Positions 51,724 to 64,000 of a stretch of DNA of 64,000 bases are shown here, in pieces (the stretch's first letter is position 1; every line of letters begins with the position of its first letter). This stretch comes from Bursaphelenchus xylophilus (taxonomy: Eukaryota; Nematoda; Chromadorea; Rhabditida; Aphelenchoididae): assembly GCA_904066235.2 (NCBI GenBank), contig CAJFCV020000003.1, positions 9,734,001-9,798,000 on the forward strand. Direction: 5' to 3'. The notes beneath the pieces are model-generated. The model did not search any database and was not told where the DNA came from. It was given only the letters and a program-made list of their open reading frames with translations. The translations under genes and the position numbers were made by a program.

Positions 51724-54700
51724 ATGGCCAAGCTTGAGACGGAAAAAGAAACCGATAAAGCCCTGCTTGGCGATAAACCGAGAGAATCGGAGAAAGATGT
51801 GGAGCAATTTGAGGAGGAAAAAGGCTTGGCCAAATCCCTGACCCTCATGAATGGAGTCTCAATGATTGTGGGATGTATCATCGGCTCCGGGATCTTCGTC
51901 TCACCAGTAGGCGTTCAGAAAGGTGAGAGAAAAATATTGTAAAATACGTTACCACCTCTTCTTCAAATCCCAAAAAATGATGACTTACGAATTCTCGCTT
52001 ACCGTAATCCTCTTTGGCTTCTGATCTCCCACTTTCCGCCTCCAATAAACATTCGAAATGACATTCTGCCACGGAAAGTTCAATTTGCCCGCCAAGAATA
52101 GGGAAATTAGCAAAAAAGTTGGTGTCTCGGCACATTACCCTTGACTCATTATCCCCGCACACCCGTTAGAACGACCTCCTCGAACGCAATTCCAACGCAA
52201 TTCTAATTTAGAGGCCGGAAGTGTGGGCATCTCATTACTCATTTGGCTGGCGTCCGGCCTGTTCGCCACGATGGGCGCGTGGAGCTACGCCGAGTTGGGG
52301 ACGTTGATCCGCAAGTCCGGCGGCGATTATGCCTACATCAAGGAGGCGTTCGGCCCATTCTTGGCGTTCATTCGGCTCTGGATTGAAGCCATGGTAGTGA
52401 GGTAAGAGAGTCGAGAGAATTGTGAGAGTTTAGAAGGTCAGAAAAAGACAAAAAGTTGAGGCATTAACAAGCAATGTTGAGCAATAAAGAAAACTGAATT
52501 AATTAAATGCCAACAGGCTACCGTCTGAATCTTGCTAATGGACATTTCATATCAGAAACAGACAAAAGGAAAAGCGGATTAAAGGGCGGATTGACAGTAT
52601 GACAAATTTATAGCTGATAGTTGATCTTTTTCTGCTGAGAAGTCAAAAAAAAACTTGGCGAAAATAACGATGGGAATTGATTAAAGAACCTCTGTATAAC
52701 AAGTTGATAAAAAAATTATCGGTGTACTGAGGTTCATTTTTGGCTAAACTTAGCTATCGTAAGGTAGTAAAATTTGACCATGATGACGGAGAACATGAGG
52801 TATTTTTCTCAGCTTCTTCAACATCAAAAAAATGATTTTTCGAGTTTTTAAATCAATATAAAACAAATTCAAAAATAAAACAAACCCCTCACTGTTTGAT
52901 CAGACATTGCTGTTCTCTGATCATTTGAGCAACGAAGAGCCCAAAAAAATGTATCAGAACAACTGCCAAACGTTCCCTATCAGTAAACAAAACTGAAGAG
53001 AAAAAATGTCAATGGCATCTTTTTTGCGGAAATTTTTTAATTTAGAAAAAATTCAAACATCACTCAAATTACCCCAAAAACTCAAAGGCCACTAATTCCT
53101 CACTATTTTTTGTTGCAAAGTCAAAAAAAGGGTTACTGCAAAACTCGTTAAAAGTACAAAGAAATGGGGAAAGTTGGCGGATTAAAGGACGGAAATTGGA
53201 TGTTTGGAAGCATAAACACTGTTGCTCGGCTCTTTGTGAGACGAATGGACTTAATCCGGCAAACAATTCCATCGTCTTCTGTGAATTCGTACAGTAAAAG
53301 GAAGAAACAAAGCATTAGTTAATTCTAGATTAAAATTTGGGGGTTGGAAAAGAAGATTTGAAGTAAAAGTTAGACAAATACGGCGAGCGCTGGGAACTTT
53401 GGGTTAAAACCTACGTACAGAAACGGGTCTTTTTGGAAAGTCACTGATTTTTGGGGCACTTGAGGAAAAAGTTTTGCACTGTGCATTCCGCTTCGCGAGA
53501 CACGATCATTTTCAAAACATGTTTGCCCCGTGCAATTGTCAGAGATTTTGCGGCGACGCGGTGGAAAAAAGCTTTCGTCGCAGCAATTTTGCTTGTAAAC
53601 TCGAATTCACTGTGCTCGAATGCACTGTGTTTGAAAAGAGTAAGGAGTGACATGTTATATTTGAAAAAAATTTTCATCGTATAAAATGTCACACCTAATT
53701 TTTCTCAATTTGAAAAAATTTTTCATCGTATAAGATGTCACACCTAATTTGCGTTCAAAATGGGGAAGGGTTCATTCAAGGGGGAGAGTTCTGGAGGGGA
53801 GTGTTCAAAAAGGGGGAGAGTTCAGATTGAGGGAAAGTACAGAAAAGGGGGAGAGTTCTGCCGCAACGGCAGAAAGTGGAGTCGCAGCGCACGGCAACCC
53901 AAAATAGAACAAAAATGTCTCCCGCCCACTTTTGAGCTTCGTCCAAACGAAGTGTCAAAATTGGCAAAAGAAATAAAATAATTCCGAGAAAAATGTTTTT
54001 TGGTCGGAAACCCGCACGAAAAATTCATTTTTGACATTTCGTTTGAATTCAACCGATACTAGGTGGGCGAAGTGCCGAAACGAGGCGGGAGACTCCCTGG
54101 GTTGCCGTGCAGCGGCGCAGGCGAAAAAACTCACTGTAAAAATTCTGACGCGACCTAGTATGACAAAAGCGGCAAATGTGAAACTGTAAATTTTACCAAA
54201 GTCAGTGCTCCAAATGCACGCGGCGCGGCGAAAAAAGTCTGCAAATTTTATGGAAAGATTAAAATATTAGACATATACGAGTTGTTTTTTTGAAACTTCA
54301 ATTCAGAATTTGCGTCCGTCAATATACAGATTTCCAACGTATCCGTTCTTTAAGTCAACTTTCATGTCAGTAAGAAAAAAAAAATTTCTCGAAAAAACTT
54401 GTAAAAAGCTCTCCAAAAATAAGAAAAAAGCTACTGAAAAGCAATAAAAAGTGTCTTTATCCGTTTTTTCCTTTCATTATTTATCCGGCACGTTCGGCTC
54501 GACCTTTGCCCGAACAGGACAAAGTGCTGACCAACTCTTGGAAACGCAAAAAGATACTCTCGGCCAAGAAGGGGGGAAAACTTGGCCAGCTGTTTACCGG
54601 AAGAACCCATGTTTTCCAAATTAATTAAAAATATTTTTTGTTTTCCATGTTAGTCAGATTTCTCAAGACGATACATGCCTAAGGGGATTAACGTCGCTGA

Positions 54701-57700
54701 CTGACGTCATTTGCCCTTTTATTGCAGTAAATATTTAGTGTATGGGAAGTGAAAGGCTGTGGGGGAAAACTAAATTGTGAAAGGATAAACGGCTAGTATT
54801 TACATAGTTTATCCTGAAGTATGTAGATAAATTGAAAATCGCAAAAAAATTCAATTTTTTCAACTGTTGAAGAAAAAAATTAACTTCTTTAGTGGGCACG
54901 GCCAGCTAAGACACCTGCACATGGCCTCGAAAATGAGGCTCTAAACTTTATTAACATAGAAAGTCCTTTTTTGGTACAGTACCTTAAGATATTCCGCAAT
55001 TTTCCGCCTCCAAACCGGCTAAAAATCTGTGTATTCTCAGCATTCTTCAAGCTATGTACGCATTTGTCAATTTGCAGAAAAAATTGTTTATAAATTCCTC
55101 AAGGATACTTCTTGTTTTCAGGCCCTGCACTTGCACTATTGTTGCACTGACTTTCTCAACCTACGTTCTTGGTCCATTCTTCCCGGATTGTGAGATTCCT
55201 TTGTTTCCAAAGATTTTATTGTCCATTTTGTTGCTGGGTAAGTTGTGTGTGTTCGATGTTATTGTAAAATACGCTCTGGAAGCCTTTACTTTCATAGAAC
55301 ACTGTCATTCAATTTTTTATCTAAAATTTAGTTTCCCTAGCATAATGTGCATTTTCATAGTAGATAAATAATTTTTTTCACAACAGCAGTTTTAAAAATG
55401 TAAATTTTTCTTAAATTTCGGAAAAAGCAATGTATTTTTATGCAGTCTTTTATACACACGTACTCTATATTTTTTTGATTCAAAAAGATCGAATTTTTTC
55501 CATGTTTCATATCTTTTCTCTTGCACGTCTATTGTCAGCATATTTTGCAATTTCAGTCCTTCTCACCTTCATCAACTGCATTTCCATCCGGCTTGCTACT
55601 CTCGTCCAAGACACCTTTACAATTGCCAAGGTCTTTGCGTTGATCTTGATCATCTTTACTGGCCTTTATTTCCTCGTATTTGGAGGTGCTGAATACCACG
55701 AGTCTTTCGAAAATATTTGGGCGAATTCTTCGGCAGATCCAGGAAAAATCGCATTGGCTTTCTACTCCGGTCTCTTTGCTTTTCAAGGATGGAATTATTT
55801 GAATTTTATCGTGGAAGAACTCCAGAATCCCAAACGGTAAGTTTTTTGTGTGAAAAAGCAATTAAAAAACCTGGCTACAGCGTACAGATGGAATTTGCTT
55901 TCTTACCATGGGCGTATTTTAAAATATGATTTAAAATTTCATGAGCTTTTAATTTTAGAAACCTCCCCCTAGCCATTATCATCTCCTGTGTCAGCGTAAC
56001 GGTCATCTACTTCCTTGTAAATGTCTCATTTTACACTCTGATCAGCCCTGAAGACATGTTGACATCTCCGGCCATTGCAGTCGATTTTGCCAAGAAGGCA
56101 TACAAATCGTTTTATGTCATCATGCCCATCTTTGTGGCCTGCTCAACTTTGGGATCAGCAAATGGAGTCATCTTCACTTCTTCGAGATTGTTTTATGTCG
56201 GCGGAAGGGAAGGGCAGATGCCGAGGTTGTTGATGATGATCAACCCAAAAACAAGGACTCCGATTCCGGCGGTTACTTTGACTGTAAGTTATTTTTTATT
56301 TTGATATGATAGAAGGTACATAGTCAGAGAATTTAAACAAAGGGCTTGTAGGTGTACAATACTGAAATTGAGGAAAAGCCGTATTTTACAATTACAATTA
56401 AAAAATTTCAATTCGATGTTCGCTTTTTGATAAAGTTTGTCTAAATTTTGTGGGACATAGGATATAAAGGTGGTCACCGCAGTTCTAGACTTTTATTTTT
56501 TCTGTGCACACTTTAAAACGCACTTCGCGAGCTGTGGAAGGGGGGTCTGGCCTAGAAATTGACCCCCACTTTTTTTTGTCTTACCTGATGACATATAGGA
56601 TTCTAAAAAACTTGGTGAATTTTTTTCGAAAAATTCGTCATCATGACCGAGATATGACGTATTTATTGAATTTCGCATAATGTGTTATATTGTACTGATT
56701 TATTGTCTAAACATCTCACAACTGGGTATATATACGTTATTGGCCATGCTGAACAACTTTGTAATTGGCCCAAAGTTTGTCAGGTTACTGTAACATACCG
56801 TAACGGCCATGCTCAATCAAAGAATCCCGATTTTCTCGATTTTTTTCAATAATTTTCTCGGAATTTTTTTCCATTTATGGAATCAGCATCAAATTCTGCA
56901 TCGGATAGGCTATATGCGCATCTCCAGATAGGTGTACAAAAATGTCGTGGCGCAACCGGTAGTGGGTCGGACTACCATTCAAAAGGTCCCGGGTTCGAGT
57001 CCGGGTGGAAGCAAAAATGCTCAAACGCGCTGGAAATTGTCCCGAAACAGTTGTAATCTATTGGAACTGTGGTAAAAATAAATAATAATTAACATTTTTC
57101 CCTAAAAAGGCAAAATTTTGGATTTTACAAAATTTTTGAAAATCGTGATTTTTGTGGGCCCAAATCTGTCGAAGAAATGAAAATTTTTTGTTACCGCCTT
57201 TTTTGTTTAGAAACAACGCAGGGCACATATAAAGACTATTCCTCAGAGGATTTCGTTCAATTTTGCCCAAAACACCAAAAAATTTTCGTATTTTGCCATT
57301 TGACAAAAAATTGAAATAATGATTTTCAGGCGTTCTTACGCGGAAACGTGTCCAATTTTTCTAGAGCAGTTTTTTTCGCTGCCTTTAAATAGCTTTCTAA
57401 TAGCCGCGAAAATCTTCCACAAAAAATTTTACACTAAAAAATTTGTAGATATTCACATATTTCATGATGTTACAGTATTCAATCTTGTAAAATTTGCTAA
57501 AAATTCGACTCCCCATAGTGCAAAACATGTGTATCCACGTTTGAATGACGTTACTTCGGTTTACTGGGTTCTGGCGGGGCTCTCCGATTAAAACAAAAAA
57601 GAGCAACTTTTTGGTGTTTTGGGCAAAATTGAACGAAATCCTCTGAGGAATAGTCTTTATATGTGCCCTGCGTTGTTTCTAAACAAAAAAGGCGGTAACA

Positions 57701-59273
57701 AAAAATTTTCATTTCTTCGGCAGATTTGGGCCCACAAAAATCACGATTTTCAAAAATTTTGTAAAATCCAAAATTTTGCCTTTTTAGGGAAAAATGTTAA
57801 TTATTATTTATTTTTACCACAGTTCCAATAGATTGCAACTGTTTCGGGACAATTTCCAGCGCGTTTGAGCATTTTTGCTTCCACCCGGACTCGAACCCGG
57901 GACCTTTTGAATGGTAGTCCGACCCACTACCGGTTGCGCCACGACATTTTTGTACACCTATCTGGAGATGCGCATATAGCCTATCCGATGCAGAATTTGA
58001 TGCTGATTCCAAAAATGGAAAAAAATTCCGAGAAAATTATTGAAAAAAATCGAGAAAATCGAGATTCTTTGATTGAGCATGGCCGTTACGGTATGTTACA
58101 GTAACCTGACAAACTTCGGGCCAATTACAAAGTTGTTCAGCGTGGCCAATAACGTATATATACCCAGTTGTGAGATGTTTAGACAATAAATCAGTACAAT
58201 ATAACACATTATGCGAAATTCAATAAATACGTCATATCTCGGTCATGATGACGAATTTTTGGAAAAAATTTCACCAAGTTTTTTAGAATCCTATATGTCA
58301 TCAGGTAAGACAAAAAAAAGTGGGGGTCTATTTCTAGGGCAGACCCCCATTTGAGCCTGCTTCAGCAACTCGCGAAGTGCGTTTTAATTTTCGTCCTGCA
58401 GCGATTTCCCAAAATCCGCACTGGTTATTTCCAAATTTCCGGGCTTTTTTGGCACTGTTTTTTCAAAATCAATGTCAACCCATTTTTGCACTGAAATTTG
58501 ACGCAACAGAAAAAATAAAAGCATAGAAATTCGGTGACCACCTTTATATCCTTACATCAGAAATTTTATAGCGAAACAAAAACAAGTATGGATCATTCTT
58601 TGGCTATGAAAGCTATAAGTCTAAATTGTAGCAAAAAATTTCCTTGCAAAGAACATATAGAAAGACATTGTCAAAAATCGGATTGCAGATCTCCGACATT
58701 GCAAATTTTACTTTCCATTTCGCCTGCTACCCACGATAGAGGTTTCGGCTGACACTGCAAGATGCAAAGTTTTTAGTAATCGACTTCTCGAAGTAGATTA
58801 TTTTTTACCAGACATTAATCACGTGTTTTACCATGTGGAAGCTATGCTCCAAATTTGTGAACTCGCCGATCCTATCAATTTCCCAAATCTTACAGGGTCT
58901 TCTATCCATTGCCTATCTCGCCCTCAGCAATGACGTCATCCAACTGATCAACTACATTCAAATTAGCTATTGGCTAGCTATTGCAGGAGCCATTGCATCG
59001 TTATTTTACTTCCGAGTTACAATGCCGGACGCACCAAGACCCATAAAAGTCTGGATTATTGTCCCAATCCTATTCTTTATCGGCTGTATTGGCCTCGTTT
59101 TGATTCCGATTCTCTCAAAACCGTTGGACACCTTGATTGGCCTCGGAATTATGCTCACGGCGGTTCCAATTTATGTGATTTTTATTGTTTGGCAACCAAA
59201 AACTTTCAAGGATATTGTGAATGGATTTACGGGAGTCTTCCAAAAGTGCCTTGGACTGGTCGAAGCGGAGTAG
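51724..59273 (+). CDS. LAT-type amino-acid transporter light chain (SLC7 family)
   Basis: Glycoprotein-associated amino-acid transporter, related to C. elegans AAT-1/AAT-3 and vertebrate LAT/y+LAT. Exons 51724-51922, 52212-52401, 55122-55237, 55557-55836, 55959-56283, 58896-59273, 495 residues, the normal family length. TM1 carries [13 protein letters not shown] (the GSGIF substrate-site motif). The exons then show [20 protein letters not shown] and [19 protein letters not shown]. Cys153 in GPFFPDCE is at the position of the light-chain cysteine that forms the disulfide with the 4F2hc-type heavy chain, so a heterodimer is likely. The N-terminus is cytosolic and rich in Glu and Lys. The start follows an acceptor-like TTTTTTTCAG by three bases. 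Intron 56284-58895 is mostly one palindromic element. AATAAA lies near 59380. Confidence 0.94.
53661..53757 (+). repeat. Tandem duplication, two ~49-bp units
   Basis: TTGAAAAAAATTTTCATCGT...GTCACACCTAATTT occurs twice in a row with few differences, in SLC7 intron 52402-55121. Confidence 0.8.
53762..53852 (+). repeat. Purine-rich repeats of GGGGGAGAGTTC
   Basis: Three exact or near-exact copies of AGGGGGAGAGTTC at roughly 35-bp spacing with related GGGAAAG variants between, immediately after the tandem duplication. Confidence 0.65.
53855..54135. repeat. Inverted repeat, ~250 bp
   Basis: CACGGCAACCC and GTCTCCCGCC on the left recur as complements GGGTTGCCGTG and GGCGGGAGAC on the right. Probable MITE remnant; boundaries approximate. 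Confidence 0.5.
56944..57011 (+). pseudogene. tRNA-Trp-like sequence in left arm
   Basis: GTGGCGCAACCGGTAG resembles the tRNA-Trp D-arm and A box; GGTTCGAGTCC is a perfect B box. The anticodon arm does not form properly, so it is a tRNA-derived relic or SINE head. Confidence 0.5.
57879..57946 (-). pseudogene. tRNA-Trp-like sequence in right arm
   Basis: Inverted copy of the left-arm sequence with both boxes unchanged. Confidence 0.5.
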
Positions 59274-60207
59274 AAGTGGAAATTAATGACAAGTTATAAT
59301 TTTTAATCAAAGAAGAGGAAGTCTTGTTGTTTTTGATAACTTTTAGGATGGATTTTGCCAATTGTTGACTTTATTTTTAATAAATATTGAAAACCCATTA
59401 TAAAAGGTGATTTTTAAGCTTTAAAAAATCGATGGAAACATTGGCCTTTTGCATGCTTTACTGTATACGCTTTATTTTTTTCTTCAAAGAGTACTCTATG
59501 ACTACGATGATTCAACTTTCCATTGTGCAAAAAATCCTTTTTTTCTTTGTTGGTTTTGAACGGTGCAAGAATAAAGTCAGTGTGTATCAATCTGTTGGGA
59601 AAATAACGGCGGATCGTCGCACTTCGGAATCGCCCATCATCGCCTTGCGAAGGCTGCCGAAGCTGGAGATTCGGTGCGCGATAGCGGTGAGGCGAGACAC
59701 TTTGATGCGACGATCCGCCATTATTTTCCCGACAGACTGATATCTGAGGTGGCCCACAGGTCGAAGCAAGTTTGAGACGGGTCGGGACGACCACTTTCGG
59801 CTTATGGGGCCGGCTAGGCAAATTGAACTTATAATAATAGCAAAAAGATAAGTTGTGGTGTTAAAATTGAAGAAAAGAATGCTAGCGATGTAAACAAATA
59901 AAGCTTTTTGAAACCCAGACAATCCGTTCCCTGGAATTTCAGTGTAAATCTTTTATTCCTCCCAATAATCCGCGCTTTTTTGTCCCACATTGATCAAAAC
60001 GACATAAACCCCGGTTCTTCTCCCTCCATTTCCGTCTACTGTATTTTAACCCCTCTGAATAATATAACACATAGCCCTCCGTATATCCTATCCTTTTAAT
60101 TGATCGAATTTCCTGTGATGGGGGATAATCCGCGGAGGGGGTTTAGTGGGAAACGCGACGTGTTTGCGTGTGAGGTTGATCTCCTCATTTCGAATGCCTG
60201 AAACATT
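59274..60207. other. Spacer between SLC7 and Kunitz genes
   Basis: Holds the SLC7 poly(A) region and one short MITE; the remainder is likely promoter of the Kunitz gene. No gene is seen. Confidence 0.5.
59587..59740. mobile_element. 154-bp MITE, TIR TCAATCTGTTGGGAAAATAA, TSD TA
   Basis: Terminal inverted repeats of about 36 bp (left TCAATCTGTTGGGAAAATAA..., right the complement of TCAGTCTGTCGGGAAAATAA...), both continuing into CGGATCGTCGCA. TA flanks both sides (59585-59586 and 59741-59742). Little divergence between the ends suggests it is young. Confidence 0.8.
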
Positions 60208-63116
60208 ATGTTCCGCTGGCCTTTACTACTTCTGACCTTTGTTGTAAGTTCCCTGGGGTCGATCTAGTTAATTAATCATATCAGTCACAATAACTATAAG
60301 ATGATGTTTATAGAGTATTAGGACGTTGGTGTCAGCATGCACGGACGAGATTCAGCCGTCAAATGAGATAGCTGGATGCACGTGGGAAAAGAACACGACC
60401 AAAGATGGATGTGTGGCCTACAAATTGGATTGTCAGGACCCGGCTATTGATGAGGTATGTCGGAAATACGTTCTTAAGGCTCTGTAGACAACGACGAGTG
60501 AAAAGTCAGCAATTCCTGAGGCTCAATGAGCCAGTTCGTCAGTTTTTATGTCAAGATAAGATTCTGTACTGCAAGACCTTCCTATAACGTATCAATTCTT
60601 TGGTACCCTGCAATGTTTTTCATAATGGTTTAGTTGTAAAACATTGTGGGGTTATTTTCCCGGCGTATTTTAAAATGGCTAAGCGCTTAAAATTATGTCT
60701 ATATTTTTACTTCATTCTCCTACCTTTTCGAGAATCTGTCCATAATTCTGTTACCAAAGAGGCTCATTTAGCCCACTTCTTCGTTAAATATCATCATCTT
60801 TTCAGGGCTGCCTCCTCGACCCTCAGCCCGGTCCATGTTCCGCCAAGACCACAAAATACTACTACGACACCCGCTCCGGCAAATGCTCGCCCTTCATCTA
60901 CGGCGGCTGCAGTGGAAATGAGAACAACTTTGACAGCCTCGGCGACTGTCAGGACATTTGCATCAACGGAAAGCCTCGGAAACGCTCGGACAGTCTGAAT
61001 TTGTCATCAAAATCTGGCGACTTGAATTGCACTGGCAAAAACGAGGAGGCTATTGTCTGCGGGGCCTGCGATCAATATTGTGATTCGAGTAAATCCAAAG
61101 TTTGTTCGTTGATGTGTGGTGCCACGGAGTGCGGATGTAGAACTGGGTATTTGAGGAATGCTGATAATGAATGTGTCACTCAAAGTGAATGCACCTCGTC
61201 TGGAAGGTCGAGATCAAGAGCTAGGACAGAAACTACGGCAAGTCCAACTGTGGGCGTTTCGTTGTCGACTCTGATCGCGCAGGTAACTAATTATCTCTCC
61301 CTGTTTCCCTAATCTCTCGCAAAATCTATAATACAAAAAATTCTGCGGCGCCGTATTTTAAACAATTCGCAGAATACGGAGGCTTCTATTTTTTTGGTGA
61401 ATTAAGTTTGATGAAACGCGGCAAGCAGTTACATTATTGTTTTTTTAAGTTTGTTGCTGCAATCTTTGCGGCGTTAGATGATTAAACAAAATGGGGATGT
61501 CTGCGGATTCAGGGAAAAAAAGAATTTTAAAATTTGGCCCAAAATTAAAGAAGTTATAGCCAATTCAAATCGGGCCACCAAATTGGTACACCCTGTATAA
61601 ATAATCAATCGTATTTGTCCAGGAAATCCGACGATCCCAACCCACGACCTCCAGAAGACCCCCACGCACTCGGCCAACTACTGTTCCAACTACAACCCTT
61701 CTGACAACCCTCCCAACAACCACCACCCTTCTAACAACTCTCCCGACAACAACTACAACGTCTACAACATCTACGACCACGACATTACGACCATCTCCGC
61801 CAACGCTTCCAAGCACATCAACAGCACAATATGAGTCCACGATATCGTTCAGAAATCCGTGTGACTCCATTAACTGTCCAAGTTACGCGACTTGCACGGA
61901 TAGTGTGTGTGTTCCAAATGCTGGAAGCAATTGCCACAAGCTGCGATTAGCAGTGCCACCGGCCGGATGTAGGTATAATTATACGACGGACAAGAAGGGA
62001 TGTGAAACGCCAAGCTTGGTTTGCGATGGTGAGTTGAATTTTATGTCTTTTTGTGAAGTTTGGGGCTCGTCTATTCTTCATTGTAGTAGGGAGTTCGCAG
62101 AGAAAGGTATTGCGTTTCAAAGTTTAGTTTTTTTGTCAGACTTATGGTTAGCTAGAACCAAGATTTAACATTCTGCTTAAAAGTTTTTTTTCGCTTTACT
62201 GAGAACCCATAGAATCTGTAGTTGAAAGTTGACGATAATTCTACGTGTTCTATGTTGTATCTTCACGTGTAGTTGTGAAGGTATGTAGTCAGCCAGATGT
62301 AGGGTAATAAATATAGATAGGTTTATTACAGAATAGTAATAACAAAACGTAGCGTAACACCAAACATTCACTGAATAATATGTAACAACCGAGCTCCCTT
62401 TTCTTCTAGGCTTCGAGAAGCTTCGAATGAAACGGAATGCCAATAACGTAGTCGTAGGTTTCGTCTCGGGACTCAACATTCTACAGTAATTATCAGCAAA
62501 ATTTTGAGTTTTTCAGTCGAGAAAACACTTATTTCTGGGCTTCTAAGTCCTCTCATTTCCTCTTATTTTCTTACATGTATTGAATTTATCCTGAGGTCAA
62601 ATAAGCTAAAGTTTTAATCAGTTGATTAGTGGCCAAGATAGGACACGGAAACAAGACTCAAAAAAAAAATTGAAAATTCTACGCTGAGCGATTTTTATCA
62701 ATATTAGAATTTCATAGATAGATCTCCAGGCAACGAAAAAATGCCAAGATAAAGGTGGAATCTCATCTATCGTATCCTTTTCTGTGCCCTCTTTTCTCAC
62801 TTTTATTCCCAAAATCTCATTACAAAAGCAAGTAATATATTGGCTTTACCGTCCTCTAAAAGTGCAAGGTCGTTTCATGTATTTTCCGATCATCTTTTCT
62901 CATGATTCCCACTCTTTAGACCTTCAATGCGGCGAGAACGAAGAAGTGAAGCCATGTGGAGCCTGTGATCCCACCTGTGGCGCGCCCGTCTGCATCACGT
63001 CCTCGGAATGCGGTGCCAAACAATGCGGTTGCCTGAGGGGATTCGTCCGAAACGCGAACAATCAATGCGTCCAACTGAAAACGTGTCCGGCCAAGAAAAA
63101 GAAGTCCAAGCAGTAA
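60208..63116 (+). CDS. Secreted Kunitz/TIL multidomain protease-inhibitor-like protein
   Basis: Exons 60208-60243, 60314-60454, 60806-61282, 61623-62028, 62920-63116, 418 residues. Order: signal peptide (FRWPLLLLTFVSIRTLVSA), a short Cys-bearing segment, one Kunitz domain (about residues 61-111, from CLLDP to CQDIC, six cysteines, YGGC present), a TIL-like Cys-rich domain ending at about residue 191 (CGCRTGYLRNADNEC), a basic then Thr/Pro-rich linker likely O-glycosylated, a further small Cys-rich segment, and a second TIL-like domain (CGCLRGFVRNANNQC) with a Lys-rich C-terminus. The Kunitz P1 residue, after the second Cys, is Ser (GPCSAK), not Lys/Arg, so trypsin is an unlikely target; elastase-like or no inhibition is possible. 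Role may be cuticle/extracellular matrix or protease control. Confidence 0.9.
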
Positions 63117-64000
63117 TCGTTTATGCCCAAATAAATTATGAATAATTTCTGGGAGCCTTCTTGCAGGATACATAAATGCATGTGTTGATGTAGATATTGG
63201 GAAGACTAGTAAATTTTTGTGCAATAAAGTGTGTTTGATAGTAAATATTTAGAAGAATAAACGCGCATCAGAGGAGGAGTGTGGCAAGGATGTGTAGTTG
63301 CATATAAGACATCATTCGTTCATGTTGCTATATGCTATATTAAAGCTAATTGATCGCTTTGCCTTGAAGAATCTGCAAGGCTACCGGAAAATCCTAAAGA
63401 CGATGTTAGGCCAAAATTCCTTTGACTAGCGCTGCTGATGACTCACAAATCTGTCTGCAGATTCTAGGATTTCAACTCTTCATGTCCCATAATAGTCACC
63501 TTTGTTCTGTTACTGTCTCCAAGGCTTGTTTTTAATTACTTGCCACTGCATCTTGCACCGTTTGCGCCCCAAAGCTCTTACCCGTCTTCTCTTCAAGTAA
63601 AGCCTAGTCGTTTTGACCCCAGTTTGCCTCAGCTCTCTTAAGCCTGTAGATGAAGTCTCGTCAAAGTCTCCGGGGAGCATTGGCTTAGTTTCTGCAAAAA
63701 GTTGGCCGAGCCCTGATGAAGCTTTGCCAATGCTGCCACAAAAGACAAGATCTACTCATTCCAATTGGAACAGAAGTAACTAGAGAGCAAAACCGTTTCT
63801 GTACAAACCGCAGGAGTGTTTAAAATCCACAAAATCGGTACCGCGTCAGCTTGAGTGCTATACTCTGTAATCTGAAAAAACGGCTGAGCATTTTTGTTGC
63901 TTCCACAACTATAATTCATACGCCAAAAAAAAAAATCTTTTGCACTTCTTTGACAAGTCAAAAAAAAACAGCGGACGATATCGTATTTTACCCCTCTCTT
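63117..64000. other. 3' flank of the Kunitz gene to window end
   Basis: AATAAA occurs at about 63130, just after the stop. The rest shows no recognisable gene or repeat. Confidence 0.5.

Larger units (their letters stand above)
56462..58552. mobile_element. 2.1-kb foldback element with a tRNA-like sequence in each arm
   Basis: The left end GGATATAAAGGTGGTCACCG and right end CGGTGACCACCTTTATATCC are perfect complements. The arms stay highly similar for about 0.8-0.9 kb each (to about 57300 and from about 57600), leaving a ~300 bp loop. It fills most of the last SLC7 intron. Each arm encodes the same short meaningless open frame, which confirms the symmetry. There is no transposase. Confidence 0.85.

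Noticed and set aside
57058..57831. Two nearly identical ~70-82 residue open frames on opposite strands
   Set aside because: They are the same sequence in the two arms of the palindrome, with no coding signature.

Overview
This window reads as nematode nuclear DNA. It is AT-rich and made of short exons split by introns with GT donors and mostly TTTCAG, TTTTAG or TGCAG acceptors. Several start codons sit a few bases after an acceptor-like site, as expected for spliced-leader trans-splicing. The gene content fits too: a MAB-21 orthologue, a SEL-2-type neurobeachin, a divergent nematode-style G-alpha, and a Kunitz/TIL inhibitor. I cannot name the species. Intron size and repeat load do not look like Caenorhabditis.

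Layout. 316-15942 (+): neurobeachin/LRBA (sel-2), 18 exons, with its 5' end outside the window. A complete mab-21 (6016-7641, -) lies inside its largest intron. 16749-18158 (+): a small double-stranded-RNA-binding protein. 18448-26184 (-): the shared AP-1/AP-2 beta-adaptin. A complete G-alpha gene (20065-21812, +) lies in one of its introns. 26870-28866 (-): a secreted GH18 chitinase-like protein. 28867-31954: a repeat-rich spacer with a foldback element. 31955-33269 (-): a classical short-chain dehydrogenase. 34480-39191 (-): an SLC5-type sodium/solute symporter. 39192-51723: a 12.5 kb stretch with no convincing gene, holding a long (GA)n tract and transposon relics. 51724-59273 (+): a LAT-type SLC7 amino-acid transporter whose last intron is mostly a 2.1 kb palindrome. 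60208-63116 (+): a secreted Kunitz plus double-TIL protein.

The genes do not form one pathway. Neurobeachin and beta-adaptin both act in membrane traffic. The rest are a mix of signalling, transport, secreted and metabolic genes. No operon is demonstrated.

The most interesting points are the following. (1) mab-21 sits inside a neurobeachin intron on the opposite strand, the same arrangement as MAB21L1/NBEA and MAB21L2/LRBA in vertebrates. (2) A second nested opposite-strand pair, G-alpha inside beta-adaptin. (3) Large foldback elements, two of which carry tRNA-like Pol III promoter boxes in both arms. (4) A dispersed ~105 bp repeat built from four copies of the palindrome GCACWGTGC around a conserved core. 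(5) A short motif, TAAAATACG, that recurs in many introns, often close to the 5' splice site.

Exon coordinates were assigned by hand from splice signals, reading phase and family similarity recalled from knowledge. For every complete gene the exon lengths sum to a whole number of codons.
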